From assembly GCA_028023455.1 (NCBI GenBank), contig JAQFVV010012666.1, positions 847,984 to 911,983 on the forward strand: a stretch of 64,000 bases of DNA. Reading direction: 5' to 3'. The first letter of the stretch is position 1; each line of letters begins with the position of its first letter. The notes below the pieces were generated by a model. That model ran no database searches. It was not told where the DNA came from and worked only from the letters and a program-made list of their open reading frames with translations. Shown here one piece after another: positions 1 through 17,440 of this stretch. The position numbers and the translations under genes were made by a program. The DNA is from Epiperipatus broadwayi. Lineage: Eukaryota; Onychophora; Udeonychophora; Euonychophora; Peripatidae.

Positions 1-1734
1 ATATTAACTATACAAAATAAAGAAATGCAAGGAAAAACAATAACTAAACTATTATATTTATACTTATATATGTGAGGGTTAAATAATATCTCCCAACTCA
101 ATCTAAATAATCTAATCATTCCTTGACCATTTCTACCTCCAACTTACATTCAATATACTTCCTATATAACAAACTTATAACAGACAAGGTTTTAATTCTT
201 TTTTTTAATAAACTTCATTAACAAAATTGAAGCCTAATAAATACAATTTTTTAAAATAATAATTTATAGCATCATGCACACATCCGGATATCTATAATCA
301 CCTATAATATAATGTCTAGATCATACAAAATAATAAATTATCATATTATAATGATATGAAGTTACATTGTTTTGTTTTGTTTTTTAAAAAGAAAACAAAA
401 AAAAAAAACTGGTTACACATCTGTTGTAGTCAATAACGAAAATACTTATCAATATCCCATCATTACATGTTAAGTTTTTTTAAAAAAAAATTGAAAGTTG
501 AAAGTTGAAAGAAACATACATATTATTATCAAAGACAACAGTAAATTATAACATAAAAAAATGTCTATCCATTGTTAAAGCATAATTTGTTAAGAATGAC
601 AATAGTCTTTTTTTTTATCCTAGAATTCTGTTATAGGCATAATAAATGACATTTGCATGCATTGGAATTATTTTGTTATATACGCACGGATAGCAAAGTT
701 ATACAGTATAAAATTATCTTCTTGATATAAGATTAAATAGATAAAATTTTTCATTTTAAATTTTATTTTGTAGAATATTGATAGAAAATTCTTGAAATTG
801 AAAATCAAGCGTTTAATTCTAGCATCTAATAAGAAAATTTGAGCTAGCTTTATTTTACACAATTATTTCATTTTAATATTATTTAGCTTTGGTAATACTT
901 TAAAATAAATTATAATAATTTAGCTGGCATATCATCCAGGCATTTTAGAAGGTAGTGAATATGGATCACTGCTTGACAGAGATTTGGAGGCTGGTATCCT
1001 TCTGAGGGGGGGGGTTATCTTCTCATTTTTATATCATTCCAGTAGAATAATAACAAAAATTCTCCCCAGGTATATTATTAGAATTCTTGCGATGTTTTTT
1101 ATATAATACTCTTAGAGAGTTATTGAATCTTTTTTTTTTTTACATTTTCTTCCTCGGAGCTTTTTTTTTACTTTCCTTCAAGTTTTAAACTCTATGTCTT
1201 TCTTCACTCACGCCCTCTGTGTTTTTTTTTATTACAATCAACTTTGGAAGTGTGCCAGAATTTTACTTACAAAATTTTAACAATACAATGTTTGAATGGA
1301 ATAAACATAATAATAAAAAGAAATTAAACATCAAATATTAATTTATAAATGTTATTCACTAATATACAAATAAACTTTATCATTTTTAAGCATAAGATTA
1401 TGAACAATATATAACTAGTAAATAATAAATAAAATATAGGAAAGAAAATCCTAATTAATAATATATCTATGTTTCTGCTCATTATGACATGTAATTTTTT
1501 TTTACTACATACAAACATCTCTAATATTGTTCAACCTCCTCTTCTACTACCAAACATATATAATCCAAAACTCTACCAATCAGTACACCCAATTAAAGTT
1601 TTAATTTTTTAAATCCTAATTTTAACTAGCAAATTACATCTCAATTCATTTTTCTCAGATAATTAACTTTAGCCATTGTTAGCACAAATGTGAACTTCCC
1701 ACACTTCTTTCTGGTGCCAACCTGGAAGGTCAAA
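1..1734 (-). repeat. 3' LTR of the minus-strand LTR element (partial)
   Basis: Direct copy of 6488-8225. Both copies share the same short poly-T runs, the AAAGTTGAAAGTTGAAAG motif and a G-run near 1010/7495. The copy ends at GGTCAAA where the other reads GGTCACA. About 850 bp of the LTR, judged from the intact copy, lies outside the window. The small open frames inside it (for example 668-862) recur in the other copy with different lengths and look non-coding. Confidence 0.8.
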
Positions 1735-1754
1735 GTCCTTCCTCCTCATGAAAG
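1735..1754 (-). promoter_or_regulatory. Polypurine tract of the LTR element
   Basis: On the minus strand this reads CATGAGGAGGAAGGAC and is followed within a few bases by the LTR start. A purine-rich run immediately upstream of the 3' LTR is the expected plus-strand primer for reverse transcription. Its position fits the orientation deduced from the primer site and the gag-like frame. Confidence 0.6.
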
Positions 1755-1984
1755 AAAAATGAATTGGATAACAACAATCAATATTAATAGCACATCAAAT
1801 TTTACATTAAGATCATTCCTCAATTAGAAAATTATGTTTGTCCAATAAACATAAAATAATAAAAACATTTAATGCTTTTACAAACACTTGTTTCTATCAT
1901 ATTTTAGCGACATTAAATAAGCAAGGGAAAAAATAACTAAATTCTATATTAACCAATATAATTTTTATTAAACATGTCTTGCAG

Positions 1985-3655
1985 GACATGACATCAAACT
2001 GCAAGCATTATAGGTTACTTTAAACCTTGCTTGATTATTCTTTATTTCCTTTCTTCTGACAAGTTTATCTCTAAGAGACATTATCTCAATCTTCTTTAGT
2101 CTAGTTTTTACCTTTCTAATTTTTTTTCTTCATCAATAATCTTTCTAAGATAACTTATATTAACCTTCTCTTTACTCATCTCTTTGAACTTTACTTTAAT
2201 TTTCTTCATATGTTCATTGTGATTACTTATTTCTCACATAAAATCTACTTTGGTTTTCTTGTCACTTTTATGTTTAAGCTTTACTTTGGCTTTGCCTAAA
2301 TCCGTTTCTGGATTAATGACCTTTCTAAGAAAATTTACATCAAACTTTACTGTATTCTTAATTTTACATTTTATTTTCACTTTACCGACATCTCTAGCAT
2401 GACTAACATTTTCTATTAAACATTTTATATTACATATTACATGTTTAGTATCTCCATAAAATATTTTTTTTGAAAACATTCGCCTTCACCTTATGTTCTA
2501 ACTAATCAAGAACACACTTTGGAATTATGTCTTCATTTTTATTTTATTTATTACCTGTAATATCAATAAACTTAAGCAATTCTTTCTCCAAAATTTCTAG
2601 ATACTTCATATCTAAAGAGATTATTTCTATCTTCATTGTTGTATTAATTTCTTTCTCTTTATCAAGATTCTTCTTGAAATCCTTAAGCATGTCTATATCT
2701 TCAATTTTCTCTAATTTTGAGTCTTGATTAACTATTTCTCTAAGTTCTTTGTATACATTTATTTCATCACTGGCTAAACTAACATTCTAATTAATCTGCA
2801 TAACTTGGTCATTACTATTCTCTTACACTTCTCGCTTCATTTTGGGCATTTCTAACCTTGCTTCTAGCTTTGTCTCTAGTTTCACTTCTAATTTTATCTC
2901 TGACATTTCTGACTTTATTTCAACTGACATCTCCTCTGATTTCTTTTGACTCAACTTTATTTCTATTGCTATCTCTGATTCCTGACTTTTTACTTTCTCC
3001 TCCACAACTTTCATCTGCCTAACTATACTATCTTTTATTTCTACCATTTCTGACTTTATTCTAACATTTCCAATTTTATTTCGGCTATCCTTCCCTCTGA
3101 CTTATCTTGACCTGACTTTAGTTCTGCAAACATCTGTTCTGACCTTTCTCTAACTTCTATTCGTCCAGACTTTAGTTCCCTTAGCTCTGATTTCATTTCT
3201 GTTAACATATCTTCTGACTTTTCTCTATCTTCGACTCATCCAGACTTTAGTTCTTTTTTTAATTCTGATTTTAATTCTACCAACATCTCTTTTGCATTTT
3301 CTGTATCTTCTACTCGTCCAGACTTTATTTTTTCTCTTAATTTTAATTTTACCTGACCAGACTTTAGTACCCTTAGTTCTGATTTCAAATCTGTTGACAT
3401 CTTTTCTAACTTTTCTCTATCTTCTACTCGTCCAGACTTTATTTCTTCTCTTAATTCTACAATCATATCTTTCAACAACATCAATATACCTCCATCTACA
3501 GTTTTAGGGATGGTATTTCTCATCTTACTAGACTCTCCATAGGGCATATCTATAGCTTAATTTCCTGATTCAAGATCAGGGGACATTGCAACAATGGCTG
3601 GAGGTGGTGTCTCTTGAGACCCACCCAAACTATTGTATAAGCTAAACTCTTCCAT
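1985..3655 (-). pseudogene. Degenerate gag-like coiled-coil protein with internal repeats
   Basis: A minus-strand frame opens at 3655 with MEEFSLYNSLGGSQETPPP. It meets a stop near 3560, continues in the same frame to 3236, and survives in pieces (2823-3047, 2234-2479, about 2000-2120) separated by stops and frameshifts. The best-preserved part carries several roughly 25-residue repeats of the form KSGRVEDREK...ELKSELRE, rich in Lys, Glu, Leu and Arg, with heptad-like spacing, so it should form a long coiled coil. No zinc knuckle, protease or reverse transcriptase follows. Its position, directly after the primer-binding-site side of the element and before the polypurine tract, makes a structural (gag-like) protein the best guess. 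The repeats could also reflect amplification in a dead element. Function is inferred from place, not from a family match. Confidence 0.5.
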
Positions 3656-5600
3656 TTTATAATCTCTTAAAAATTTATTACTACTACTTAAAGAAAACAA
3701 GCGTTACCAGCTCCAACCTCCACCAAATGAACAATTCAAATTCACCATCACTACCTAAAATGACATAAAATTTCCACAATTTTATTTTCCCATATAATGT
3801 TCGATTTTTCCACACACACATAGGAAAGAAGACATTAAGTTTTCACTAGATAACATTAATCTAAACACAACTGGAATTATAAATTAAATTTTACATGATC
3901 CACTATAATAATATCACAATCTATACCAATTCCAATAACTGATAAAAGACCAAAATAATTTAAACATATTCATTTATATTTATGCTGTATTGGGTGCATT
4001 CAAATATTATAACCAGGATTTATAACCCCCCAAAAAATGAATTCTTATAATCAAAATAAAATTAATGATGACATGTATTTACTATGATAACTGATATACA
4101 ATTTTTAATTAAATATGAAAAACGCCAATCTTTGCATAAGAATAAAGAAAATAGCATTTTAAGAATGAGCTATATATTCAAGTTATATATTCATACATTA
4201 TTCTGAAGACCCAACAGATACTGCCAGCCAAAAAAAAATTGTTAGCAGTTCACGATTTTGAAATAGATAGAAGGACTCCATCACTGCTCTCAAAACATCT
4301 AATGCTCCATGAACACTCTGATGATCATCCCATTTTAACCACTTTAAGCTACCACAACCCATAATATTTTACTACAAAAACTATCACAATGCCATACTTA
4401 CATCCAAGTCATAGGGGCTACTACTTATAAAATATTGTCTTGCTCATCTTTGGAAGTCTTAGAGACAAATATTATATACATATTAGAAAGAACTATGCCT
4501 TGCTCTCTCTGGAGTCTTAGAGGCAAAATCATGACAGGACTACTGTTAACTGCTTCATGATAACTAACAACTGATATCATAATTTGGGTTGGAGCAGTGA
4601 ATGAGAACAATCAGTCACCAGTGACATGAATACACCATATACTTAAAACAATAACATAAATTCTCCATCCATCACCAAAACTTGCAACACAACCAACAAA
4701 AGTCCAACAATGAAGCATTCTACTTAACCTTCAAAATTATAGACTTTCTATAACAGAAATGTTCTGAATATGAACAACATTATTACTTTATAATTTAACA
4801 TTATCAATAATTCTATGCTTATCCCACAGCAATTCTATATTACATTAACAAGCAAACTATCATAAAAAAATAATGCTATCAACTTTAATATTTACTATAA
4901 GTTGTGATATTTATATAGCTTTAAAATTGAAATTAAGCTGTTTCATGGCTGTATTTATTTATTTCATCTAAAAAAATGGTTTTTTTAAACTATACATCTG
5001 ACATTCATATATCTACTACACGTCTTTCAGGTATTGACTTATTTCAAACTCTAATTGGCTTATTTCAAACTTTAGTTAATGCTCCATTTACCCCAAGTTC
5101 CATTTTATCAAACATTTCTATTAATCTTCCAGATTGATATAAAAAAAATATTTGAATAAGAAAACTGCCAACTTGATTCTATTTTGGAACCATATTTGCA
5201 CTAACTGTATATCTAAATCAGGAATAAAGTAATTTTAATGGCACTGGATTACCTCTCATCTGAGGTATATGACAAAATATATCAACAAAATATAAACACT
5301 CTACAAGATATCGGACTTAAGTTATTAATATTGCATGACATCCATTTAAACCCTTGGCAGCTGTGGCCTCTATATACATATCAAACCGTCCACATTAGTC
5401 ACCACTTAAAATAGAATGTATAATATACAATCTCCAACAAAGAACAAAATACATATATGAACAAAGATGAATCGATCACCAATCATTGTGCAACCATTTA
5501 CCCATAAATATATCGAGCATTTCACCCATAAGGCAATCCACTGAACCCTATTAACCAACAAAAGATAAATATTTCACAGGATATGAGACTTAATTAAACA
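3656..5600 (-). other. Non-coding interior of the LTR element
   Basis: AT-rich leader between the primer-binding site and the gag-like frame. I see no open frame with recognisable protein features, no RNA gene and no clear repeat. Two similar blocks with '(t)cttagaggcaaa/agacaaa' text at 4450-4530 look like a small local duplication. Confidence 0.5.
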
Positions 5601-5622
5601 GGGCCCCACGATTGGGCAGCCA
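5601..5622 (-). promoter_or_regulatory. Primer-binding site, tRNA-Lys type (degenerate)
   Basis: The minus strand reads TGGCTGCCCAATCGTGGGG, close to the TGGCGCCCAACGTGGGGC sequence complementary to tRNA-Lys 3' ends and used by many Gypsy-type elements and retroviruses. It lies 12 bases inside the LTR edge at 5635. It has a one-base insertion and other changes, so it is probably not functional now. Confidence 0.55.
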
Positions 5623-5634
5623 CTTAACCCACCC

Positions 5635-8222
5635 TGTAACCTCCGTTCTCTTCACTTGTTTACTTTATTAGATTTTTAAATGCCCAGGCACCAATTCTAT
5701 ACAAGATAGAATACAATTTATAAATTTAAATTGGTTTTAAACTTATTTAAAAGATTCTTATATTGTAGTTATATGGCTTAGCTCAGTTGAGGTTATAGGA
5801 TATAGTCTTTATATAGGATGCAAATAAAAGTAATAAAACGTTTATAAATAACAATTCTATAACACTAATTTAATTATATGTCACACATTTATTTAATTAT
5901 AAAACTATCGCAAATTATCAATTATCATATTTAATATAGGATAGACAATGATTAGGATCAGGTACCTTTATATCCATATCACTATCTATTCTAAGCAAAG
6001 TAAAATATAATATTGGCACTGTAATATGGTGATTTATCATCTCCAGACAGATTAAATAAATTGACTTCTACGGGCAAATCTATATATTTTAGGGCTATGT
6101 TACGTTAACCATATATGTGTGTGTGTGGAAATGGAGAATCGAACGAATATAATCAAGCAATTCATTTGGGCTTTTAATTCAATAAAACATTTATTAAAAA
6201 AAATAAAAGACAAAATAAATAATTATAATAAAAAATATTATTTTATGTATCTTTCTAACCAATTATATTTATTCTACAGTAAAACCAAAACCGACTAAGA
6301 TTTAATATACGAATCATATATTTTCAAATATGTGTGCTTTTATAATATCTTAAATATAATGTATTTTTAAAACATACTTTTTATTAGCTTATTTATAAAA
6401 CTTGGATGATGCCATAAATCAATCATCTTTTACATATTATAAAAATTTATGCAACACTTATCTGTTATAATCGGTGTAAATCATCTAACATTAACTATAG
6501 AAAATAAAGAAAGGCAAGGAAAAACAATAACTAAACTCTTATATTTATACTTATACTTATATACATGAGGGTTAAATAATATCTCCAAACTCAATCTAAA
6601 TAATCTAATCATCCCTTGACCATTTCTACCTCCAACTTACATTCAATATACTTCCTATATAATGAACTTATAACAGACAAGGTTTTAATTCTTTATTTTT
6701 TTTAATAAACTTCATTAACAAAATTGAAGCATAATAAATACAATTTTTTAAAATAATAATTTATAGCATCAAGCACACATCCGAATATCCATAATCACCT
6801 ATAATTTCTAGATCATACAAAATAATAAATTATCATATTATAATGATATGAAGATACATTGTTTAGTTTTTAAAAGAAAACAAAAAAATATATAAAAAAT
6901 TGGTTTTACATCTGTTGTAGTCAATAACGAAAATACTTATCAATATCCCATCATTACATGTTAAGTTTTTTTTTTTTTAAAAAAATTGAAAGTTGAAAGT
7001 TGAAAGAAACATACATATTAGTTTCAAAGACAACAGTAAAATATAACTTAAAAAATGTCTATCCATTGTTAAAGCATAATTTGTTAAGAATGACAATAGT
7101 CTTTTTTTATCCTAGAATTCTGTTATAGGCGTAATAAATGACATTTGCATGCATTGGAATTATTTTGTTATATATGCACGGATAGCAAAGTTATAGAGTA
7201 TAAAATTATCTTCTTGAAATAAGATTAAATAGATAAACTTTTTCATTTTAAATTTTATTTTGCAGAATATTGATAGAAACTTCTTAAAATTGAAAATCAA
7301 GAGTTTAATTCTAGCAACTAATAAAAAAATTTGAGCTAGCTTTATTTTACACAATTTTGTCATTTTAATATTATTTAGCTTTGGTAATACTTTAAATCAT
7401 AATAATTTAGCTTACATATCATCCAGGCATTTTTAAAGGTAGTGAATATGGACCATTGCTTGACAGAGATTTGGAGGCTGGTATCCCCTTAGGGGGGGTA
7501 TATATCTTCTCATTTTTATATGATTCCAGTAGTATAATAACAAAAATTCTCCCCAGGTATATTATTAGAATCCTTGCGATATTTTTTATATAATACTCTT
7601 AGAGAGTTATTGAATCTTTTAAGCTTTTTTTTTTACATTTTTTTCCTCACAGCTTTTTTTACTTTCCTTCAAGTTTTAAACTCTATGTCTTTCTTCACTC
7701 ACGCCCTCTGTGTTTTTTTTTTATTACAATCAACTTTGGAAATGTGCCAGAATTTTACTTACAAAATTTTAACAATACAATGTTTGAATGGAATAAACAT
7801 AATAATAAAAAAAAATTAAACATCAAATATTAATTTATAAATGTTATTCACTAATATACAAATAAACTTTATCATTTTTAAAGATAAGATTATGAACAAT
7901 ATATAATTAGTAAATAATAAATAAAATATAGGAAATAAAATCTTAATTAATAATATATCTATGTTTGTGCTCATTATGACATGTAATTTTTTTTACTACA
8001 TACAAACATCTCTAATATTGTTCAACCTCATCTTCTACTACCAAACATATATAATCCAAAACTCTACCAATCAGTACACCCAATTAAAGTTTTAATTTTT
8101 TAAATCCTAATTTTAACTAGCAAATTACATCTCAATTCATTTTTCTCAGATAATTAACTTTAGCCATTGTTAGCACAAATGTGAACTTCCCACACTTCTT
8201 TCTGGTGCCAACTTGGAAGGTC

Positions 8223-8225
<3 letters not shown>
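5635..8225 (-). repeat. 5' LTR of the minus-strand LTR element (complete, about 2.59 kb)
   Basis: Bounded by TGTAACC at 5635 and GGTCACA at 8225 (plus-strand view), forming imperfect terminal inverted repeats. Its right 1.74 kb matches 1-1734. The outer edge is directly joined to the (TA)n tract at 8226. No protein-coding frame inside is convincing. Confidence 0.65.

Positions 8226-8308
<83 letters not shown>
8226..8308. repeat. (TA)n microsatellite at the LTR outer edge
   Basis: About 41 uninterrupted TA units starting exactly where the LTR homology ends. It is probably the expanded insertion target. Confidence 0.95.
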
Positions 8309-8311
<3 letters not shown>

Positions 8312-8708
8312 ATCATACGAGTATCATTTATTAGTCAATGCTTATATAAAGGCATATTAGATAATGACTTATTTAAAATCATCCTTGAAGAGAATTAATT
8401 GCAAATTATCCATGAGTTTGAATGTCATGGTAAAATGGTGACTGAAAGAGGGATGAAAGATAGATGAACTAGTCTAAATTATATCTAAATTTATTTAATA
8501 ATTATTGAGCTAGCATAGTAAAGATGGATGTAATCATGGAATTAGCATTTCATCATTTCAATTCCAGCATTCTACCTGAATATCCAAAAATCCAATTGTA
8601 GTGAAATGCACACTCTCTTTCTGGTGAAAACTGATGTCCCATTACATTATATATAAGCAAAACTTAATGTTTAGAAATGAAATAGCAAAAGCTAATTGTA
8701 AATGTGAT

Positions 8709-8723
8709 ATATTTTGAAAAACA

Positions 8724-8777
<54 letters not shown>

Positions 8778-8785
8778 ATGTTTTT

Positions 8786-8824
<39 letters not shown>

Positions 8825-8855
8825 GTATAAAAAAGTAATATATATATATATATAT
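8709..8855. repeat. (TA)n tracts inside an inverted repeat
   Basis: A first TA run (about 8726-8775) is framed by inverted arms ATTTTGAAAAACA (8711-8723) and TGTTTTTCAAAAT (about 8779-8791). Second and third TA runs follow at 8790-8822 and 8839-8855. The whole can fold as a cruciform with a TA core. Confidence 0.85.
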
Positions 8856-8859
8856 CTTC

Positions 8860-13906
<5,047 letters not shown>

Positions 13907-14014
13907 ATTAATGTTGATTGTTACAACATATATATATATATATATATTGTGCCAGTCAAAATTAATGTTGATTGTTACAACATATATATATATATATATA
14001 TTGTGCCAGTCAAA
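13907..14014. repeat. Tandem duplication of a 54-bp unit containing (TA)n
   Basis: The unit runs from ATTAATGTTGATTGTTACAA through about ten TA pairs to GTGCCAGTCAAA. It is present twice, at 13907 and 13961, nearly without change, so the duplication is recent. Confidence 0.9.
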
Positions 14015-14094
14015 ACCTGTTTATCCATCTAACATGAGCTGGAACTCACAAAATGTACTTCAAACCCAATCAAGCCCAATATTTAGGTCAGGGA

Positions 14095-14165
14095 CCAGCC
14101 TGAATTCGAACCCACTCTGTAAGCCCCAGATCTAACACCTAATGAATAACACAATAGTGAAGGCA
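14095..14165 (-). mobile_element. tRNA-derived SINE-like fragment
   Basis: The minus strand carries GGGTTCGAATTC (plus 14102-14113), a good RNA polymerase III B box. Upstream of it is a loosely A-box-like TTAGGTGTTAGATCTGG (plus 14125-14145) at tRNA-like spacing. No cloverleaf with an intact acceptor stem was found, so this is a SINE relic at best. Confidence 0.35.
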
Positions 14166-14847
14166 CATGAGAATTAATTTTAAATCCGGCCGACTAGGAG
14201 AGCGGAGAAGACAATGAGACATCTATTGACTATGACTAAACTAACATATATATCAACTAGGCTGTACATTTGTAAGTGGAGAAAAAGAAGGAATTCGAAT
14301 TACTCAAATAAGTTAGACAATAAAATATATTTTAATATACCGACAAATTATTATACATTTATAAATTAATTATATCCATTAGTGTGTTTCTGAATAAGCA
14401 AACGAGAGATAATTACATAGTGTCATTCATGCTATTATTTCTCATATGCTCTTTATTAGCTAAATAATATATTACAAATACACACACACATCTTTGGAGG
14501 GTCTAACATTAAAATGCCAATCAGTATTAGAAAGAAGTTACTTAAAATTGCTATTAAAGCTTTGGGTTATGGTTTTGAAACATGGTGACTAACATATATT
14601 TTTTTAAGAGCATTCCGAAATTCATCATACATTTGATATAAATTATTTTCATGCCATTGAGGTCGTGAAAATAAACAAAAGACTGCTGAAAGATTATATT
14701 TAAAACTATGACAAAATATTTAATGAAAATTATTTTAACAATAGTAAGATGAACGCTTTATTTTTCCCAAGGCATATACTCTTAAATATAGAAATAACTT
14801 ATGATAGTGAGATTGTATAATAAGATTGAAATAACATTATTTGGCAT

Positions 14848-14849
<2 letters not shown>
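14166..14849. other. Gene-free AT-rich stretch
   Basis: Nothing recognisable apart from a short CA run near 14480. Confidence 0.5.

Positions 14850-14916
<67 letters not shown>
14850..14916. repeat. (TA)n microsatellite
   Basis: About 33 uninterrupted TA units. The flanks were not assigned to any element. Confidence 0.95.
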
Positions 14917-14919
<3 letters not shown>

Positions 14920-15244
14920 GCTATATATATTGAGCAGAGCACATTTTAATATTAAAGCATTAAAACTGGGTCATGAAGCAAAATAAATACTAATACAAAA
15001 AAGTTTGTGGTGCTGACATAATAGCCTAAAATAACTAAGAGAAAAAGGTTGTGCTTCTGGATAAAAAATGAAATCTCACACCCCCTTCTTGGGTAGTGCT
15101 TAGAGAAAAGTAGATAAGCATGGTGTGGCCCAGACTTTTGCTGGTATAACTGACATGAGAGACCTTTTTATCTATGAAGTGAATATGCATAGCGTGTGCC
15201 AAACTTACGGGTTCACAGCCAGAGGCATTTCATATGGAATAAAT

Positions 15245-15320
15245 GTGGTCCAGATAGCTCAACTATCTATGGAACAAGATATGAGAAGAAATCTATGGGT
15301 TCAAACTTGTCGCAACCCCC
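15245..15320 (+). mobile_element. tRNA-derived SINE-like fragment
   Basis: GATAGCTCAACTATC at 15253-15267 resembles a polymerase III A box and GGGTTCAAACTT at 15298-15309 a B box, at the spacing expected for a tRNA-like promoter. This sits inside the 104-codon frame 15125-15439, whose protein matches nothing I know; I treat that frame as chance. Confidence 0.35.
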
Positions 15321-15463
15321 AGATTAGAAGACTAGAAGCATGTAATATATATATATATATACACAAAGAGAGGATATATGACCGCAACGCAGTAATGATA
15401 AATGTCATCAATGCCATGAAATATAATTTACTACTTTAAAATAGATGACCCTTGTTTGAATAC

Positions 15464-15472
<9 letters not shown>

Positions 15473-15546
<74 letters not shown>
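15473..15546. repeat. Compound (TA)n(GA)n microsatellite
   Basis: About 15 TA units followed by about 21 GA units. Confidence 0.95.
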
Positions 15547-15997
15547 TTACTAAAATATACATGAAAATTTTGTTAAGTAAAAGAAACATTAAGATTTTCC
15601 CCCATCCCTTTTCTGCTATTTTTAAATAAATCAATCACACCTTTGTGATTTTAATAATAAATGGAATATTTAAATACTATATTTGATATTTTAAGAGTAT
15701 GAAAAATGAAGTAAGATTAGCAGTTATATAGGAAACAAATTATAAGTCACCCTTTCAGAATTTAATAAATAATTATAAAATAAATGTTTCAGAGCGTTAA
15801 TTAGCTTGAGTTCTGGATTTTCAGAGTTAAACAAATCAATTTTTAAATTAAAAACGAACCTAAAATGTTGATTCATAAAACAATCTGGTGAACGTATTAA
15901 TTAACAATACGTTATATTTTAAAAGAATGTTAATAAACTTGATTCATGAAAGTTTTCTTAAAATTAAGCTCACCAGTTTGTTTGAGGTTGGCAAAAT

Positions 15998-16031
<34 letters not shown>

Positions 16032-17310
16032 GCATATATATAAAATCAAGTAATAAATACATATAAATAAATGACTGCACCAACATTAAAAGAAAGTTAG
16101 AGCATATGAGAGAAATATTAGATTTATAAAATCATTTAAGAGCAAATTACATTTACATATTAATTTAAAAAATAGAAAATTGAACAATATGTTAGAAATC
16201 TTGATAGCAGGATTTGAGATTAGTGAAGCTAGATTCATTTTCAAATAGTAGCATAAAAGTTACCTTGCACAAATTTAATAAATCTATTTTCAAAGTTTGG
16301 CTCATGCATGGCAAATTGAGGATCCAAATGAATTCTTCTTGGTGATAGCAAGCTTCTCTACTAGCATTTTTAAAAGTTCTCCATTGGATCTTTACTTTCT
16401 TTCAGGGCAGCAATTAGATGGTACATTAGTGGGAAGAATGACCAACCAGGGTCATCAAGAGGGTGGATTTACAACTACATCATTTTAGATTTCAAGCGAC
16501 ATGTAGTATGTTTACAATCCGATCTTTCAATAGTAGCTAATCTCTCTGTGATTCAAAATTCAGTCATTTTATACCTTTTCTTTTATCAGTTGTTTTTGAA
16601 GATGCAATTGTAAGATAACGTCCAAAAATAAATTCAAATCTATTTCCAGATTAGAAATAGATTTGATATGTTTTTTTTAACAATAGTATCTCTAATCTTA
16701 ATCCTCTTTTAAGTAAAACTTAAATTAAAAATAACTACCCCAGTTAAAACAATAGTGCTTACAACCCTTAATTATTTTTGGACACTTAACAACAGTCACA
16801 TCTTCCATATTGGATTTCATAAATATATATACAGTTTAATAAAAAAACAAGCAATTTAAAAAGAAAAAGCTAAAAATGACATATAATAAATATTTAAAAA
16901 CATCAATATTTTGTTAGTAAGTTTTGATCCTATGTATATATTTGAGCCACATCTATAATACTTTAATAAAAAAGAACTAATAATTAATAAAAAGAATTAA
17001 TAATAATTTTAAAACATGTTATTGAAATTAAATTTTATAATTTAGGCGCACATCTCAAATATATACATGAAATATATATATACACGACAAAAGGAACAGG
17101 ATGGAAAATAGGGATTTAAAACACGGGTTAGTAGGTAGAAACATGAAGCACAATCTTAAGCTAAGATCTTACTTTTTCAATATATATATGGCGATAAAAA
17201 AGAGAAAGAAAAACTAGTTTAGTGAGCTATTTAAAAAAAGAAGGTAGCAATTGGTACTGCAAAGATAAGTTTAAGGCTGTGATGAAGTTTTGATGTATTT
17301 TAAGGGTACT
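15547..17310. other. Gene-free AT-rich stretch with a short (AAT)n
   Basis: Contains (AAT)n at about 15998-16029. The 63-codon frame at 16297-16488 has no recognisable domain and no support from context. Nothing else is seen. Confidence 0.5.
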
Positions 17311-17311
17311 C

Positions 17312-17440
17312 ATGTAACACATGTGTATTGGGGTTTAGCAATTTAATATTGTCTTCGTTCAAATCTTATTTGATTCCAGGTGAGTGAGGCTCATTGGTGG
17401 GTCTCTCCTTACCCACTATATCCAATAAATATTACTTAAT
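17312..17440 (+). mobile_element. tRNA-derived SINE-like fragment
   Basis: TGTGTATTGGGGTTTAGCA at 17322-17340 looks like a degenerate A-box/D-arm region, and CGTTCAAATCT at 17356-17366 like a B box. The spacing is short for a tRNA. The following 60 bases have higher GC than the surroundings (GTGAGTGAGGCTCATTGGTG), as in a SINE body. Confidence 0.35.

Larger units (their letters stand above)
1..8225 (-). mobile_element. Large LTR retrotransposon with degenerate interior (LARD-like), truncated by window start
   Basis: Positions 1-1734 and about 6488-8225 are direct repeats, collinear over about 1.7 kb with small indels. The interior shows minus-strand landmarks in the correct order: the LTR end at 5635 (TGTAACCTCC on the plus strand), a primer-binding-site-like block at 5601-5622, a gag-like frame from 3655 leftwards, and a purine-rich tract at 1735-1754 next to the other LTR. 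The LTR outer end at 8225 reads GGTCACA and abuts a (TA)n tract, giving near-inverted ends TGTAACC/GGTCACA. No protease, reverse transcriptase or integrase could be found in the 3.9-kb interior. The element is therefore non-autonomous or badly decayed, like a large retrotransposon derivative. The left LTR runs off the window. Gypsy affiliation is inferred only from the lysine-type primer site. Confidence 0.72.

Noticed and set aside
8213-8398. Open frames made of Tyr-Ile or His-Thr runs (for example at 8213, 10143, 14801, 29220, 36034)
   Set aside because: They are translations of (TA)n or (TG)n microsatellites; no start context, domain or conservation supports a protein.
15125-15439. 104-codon plus-strand frame
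   Set aside because: It contains a tRNA-like A/B box block and a (TA)n run in its coding text; no family resemblance.
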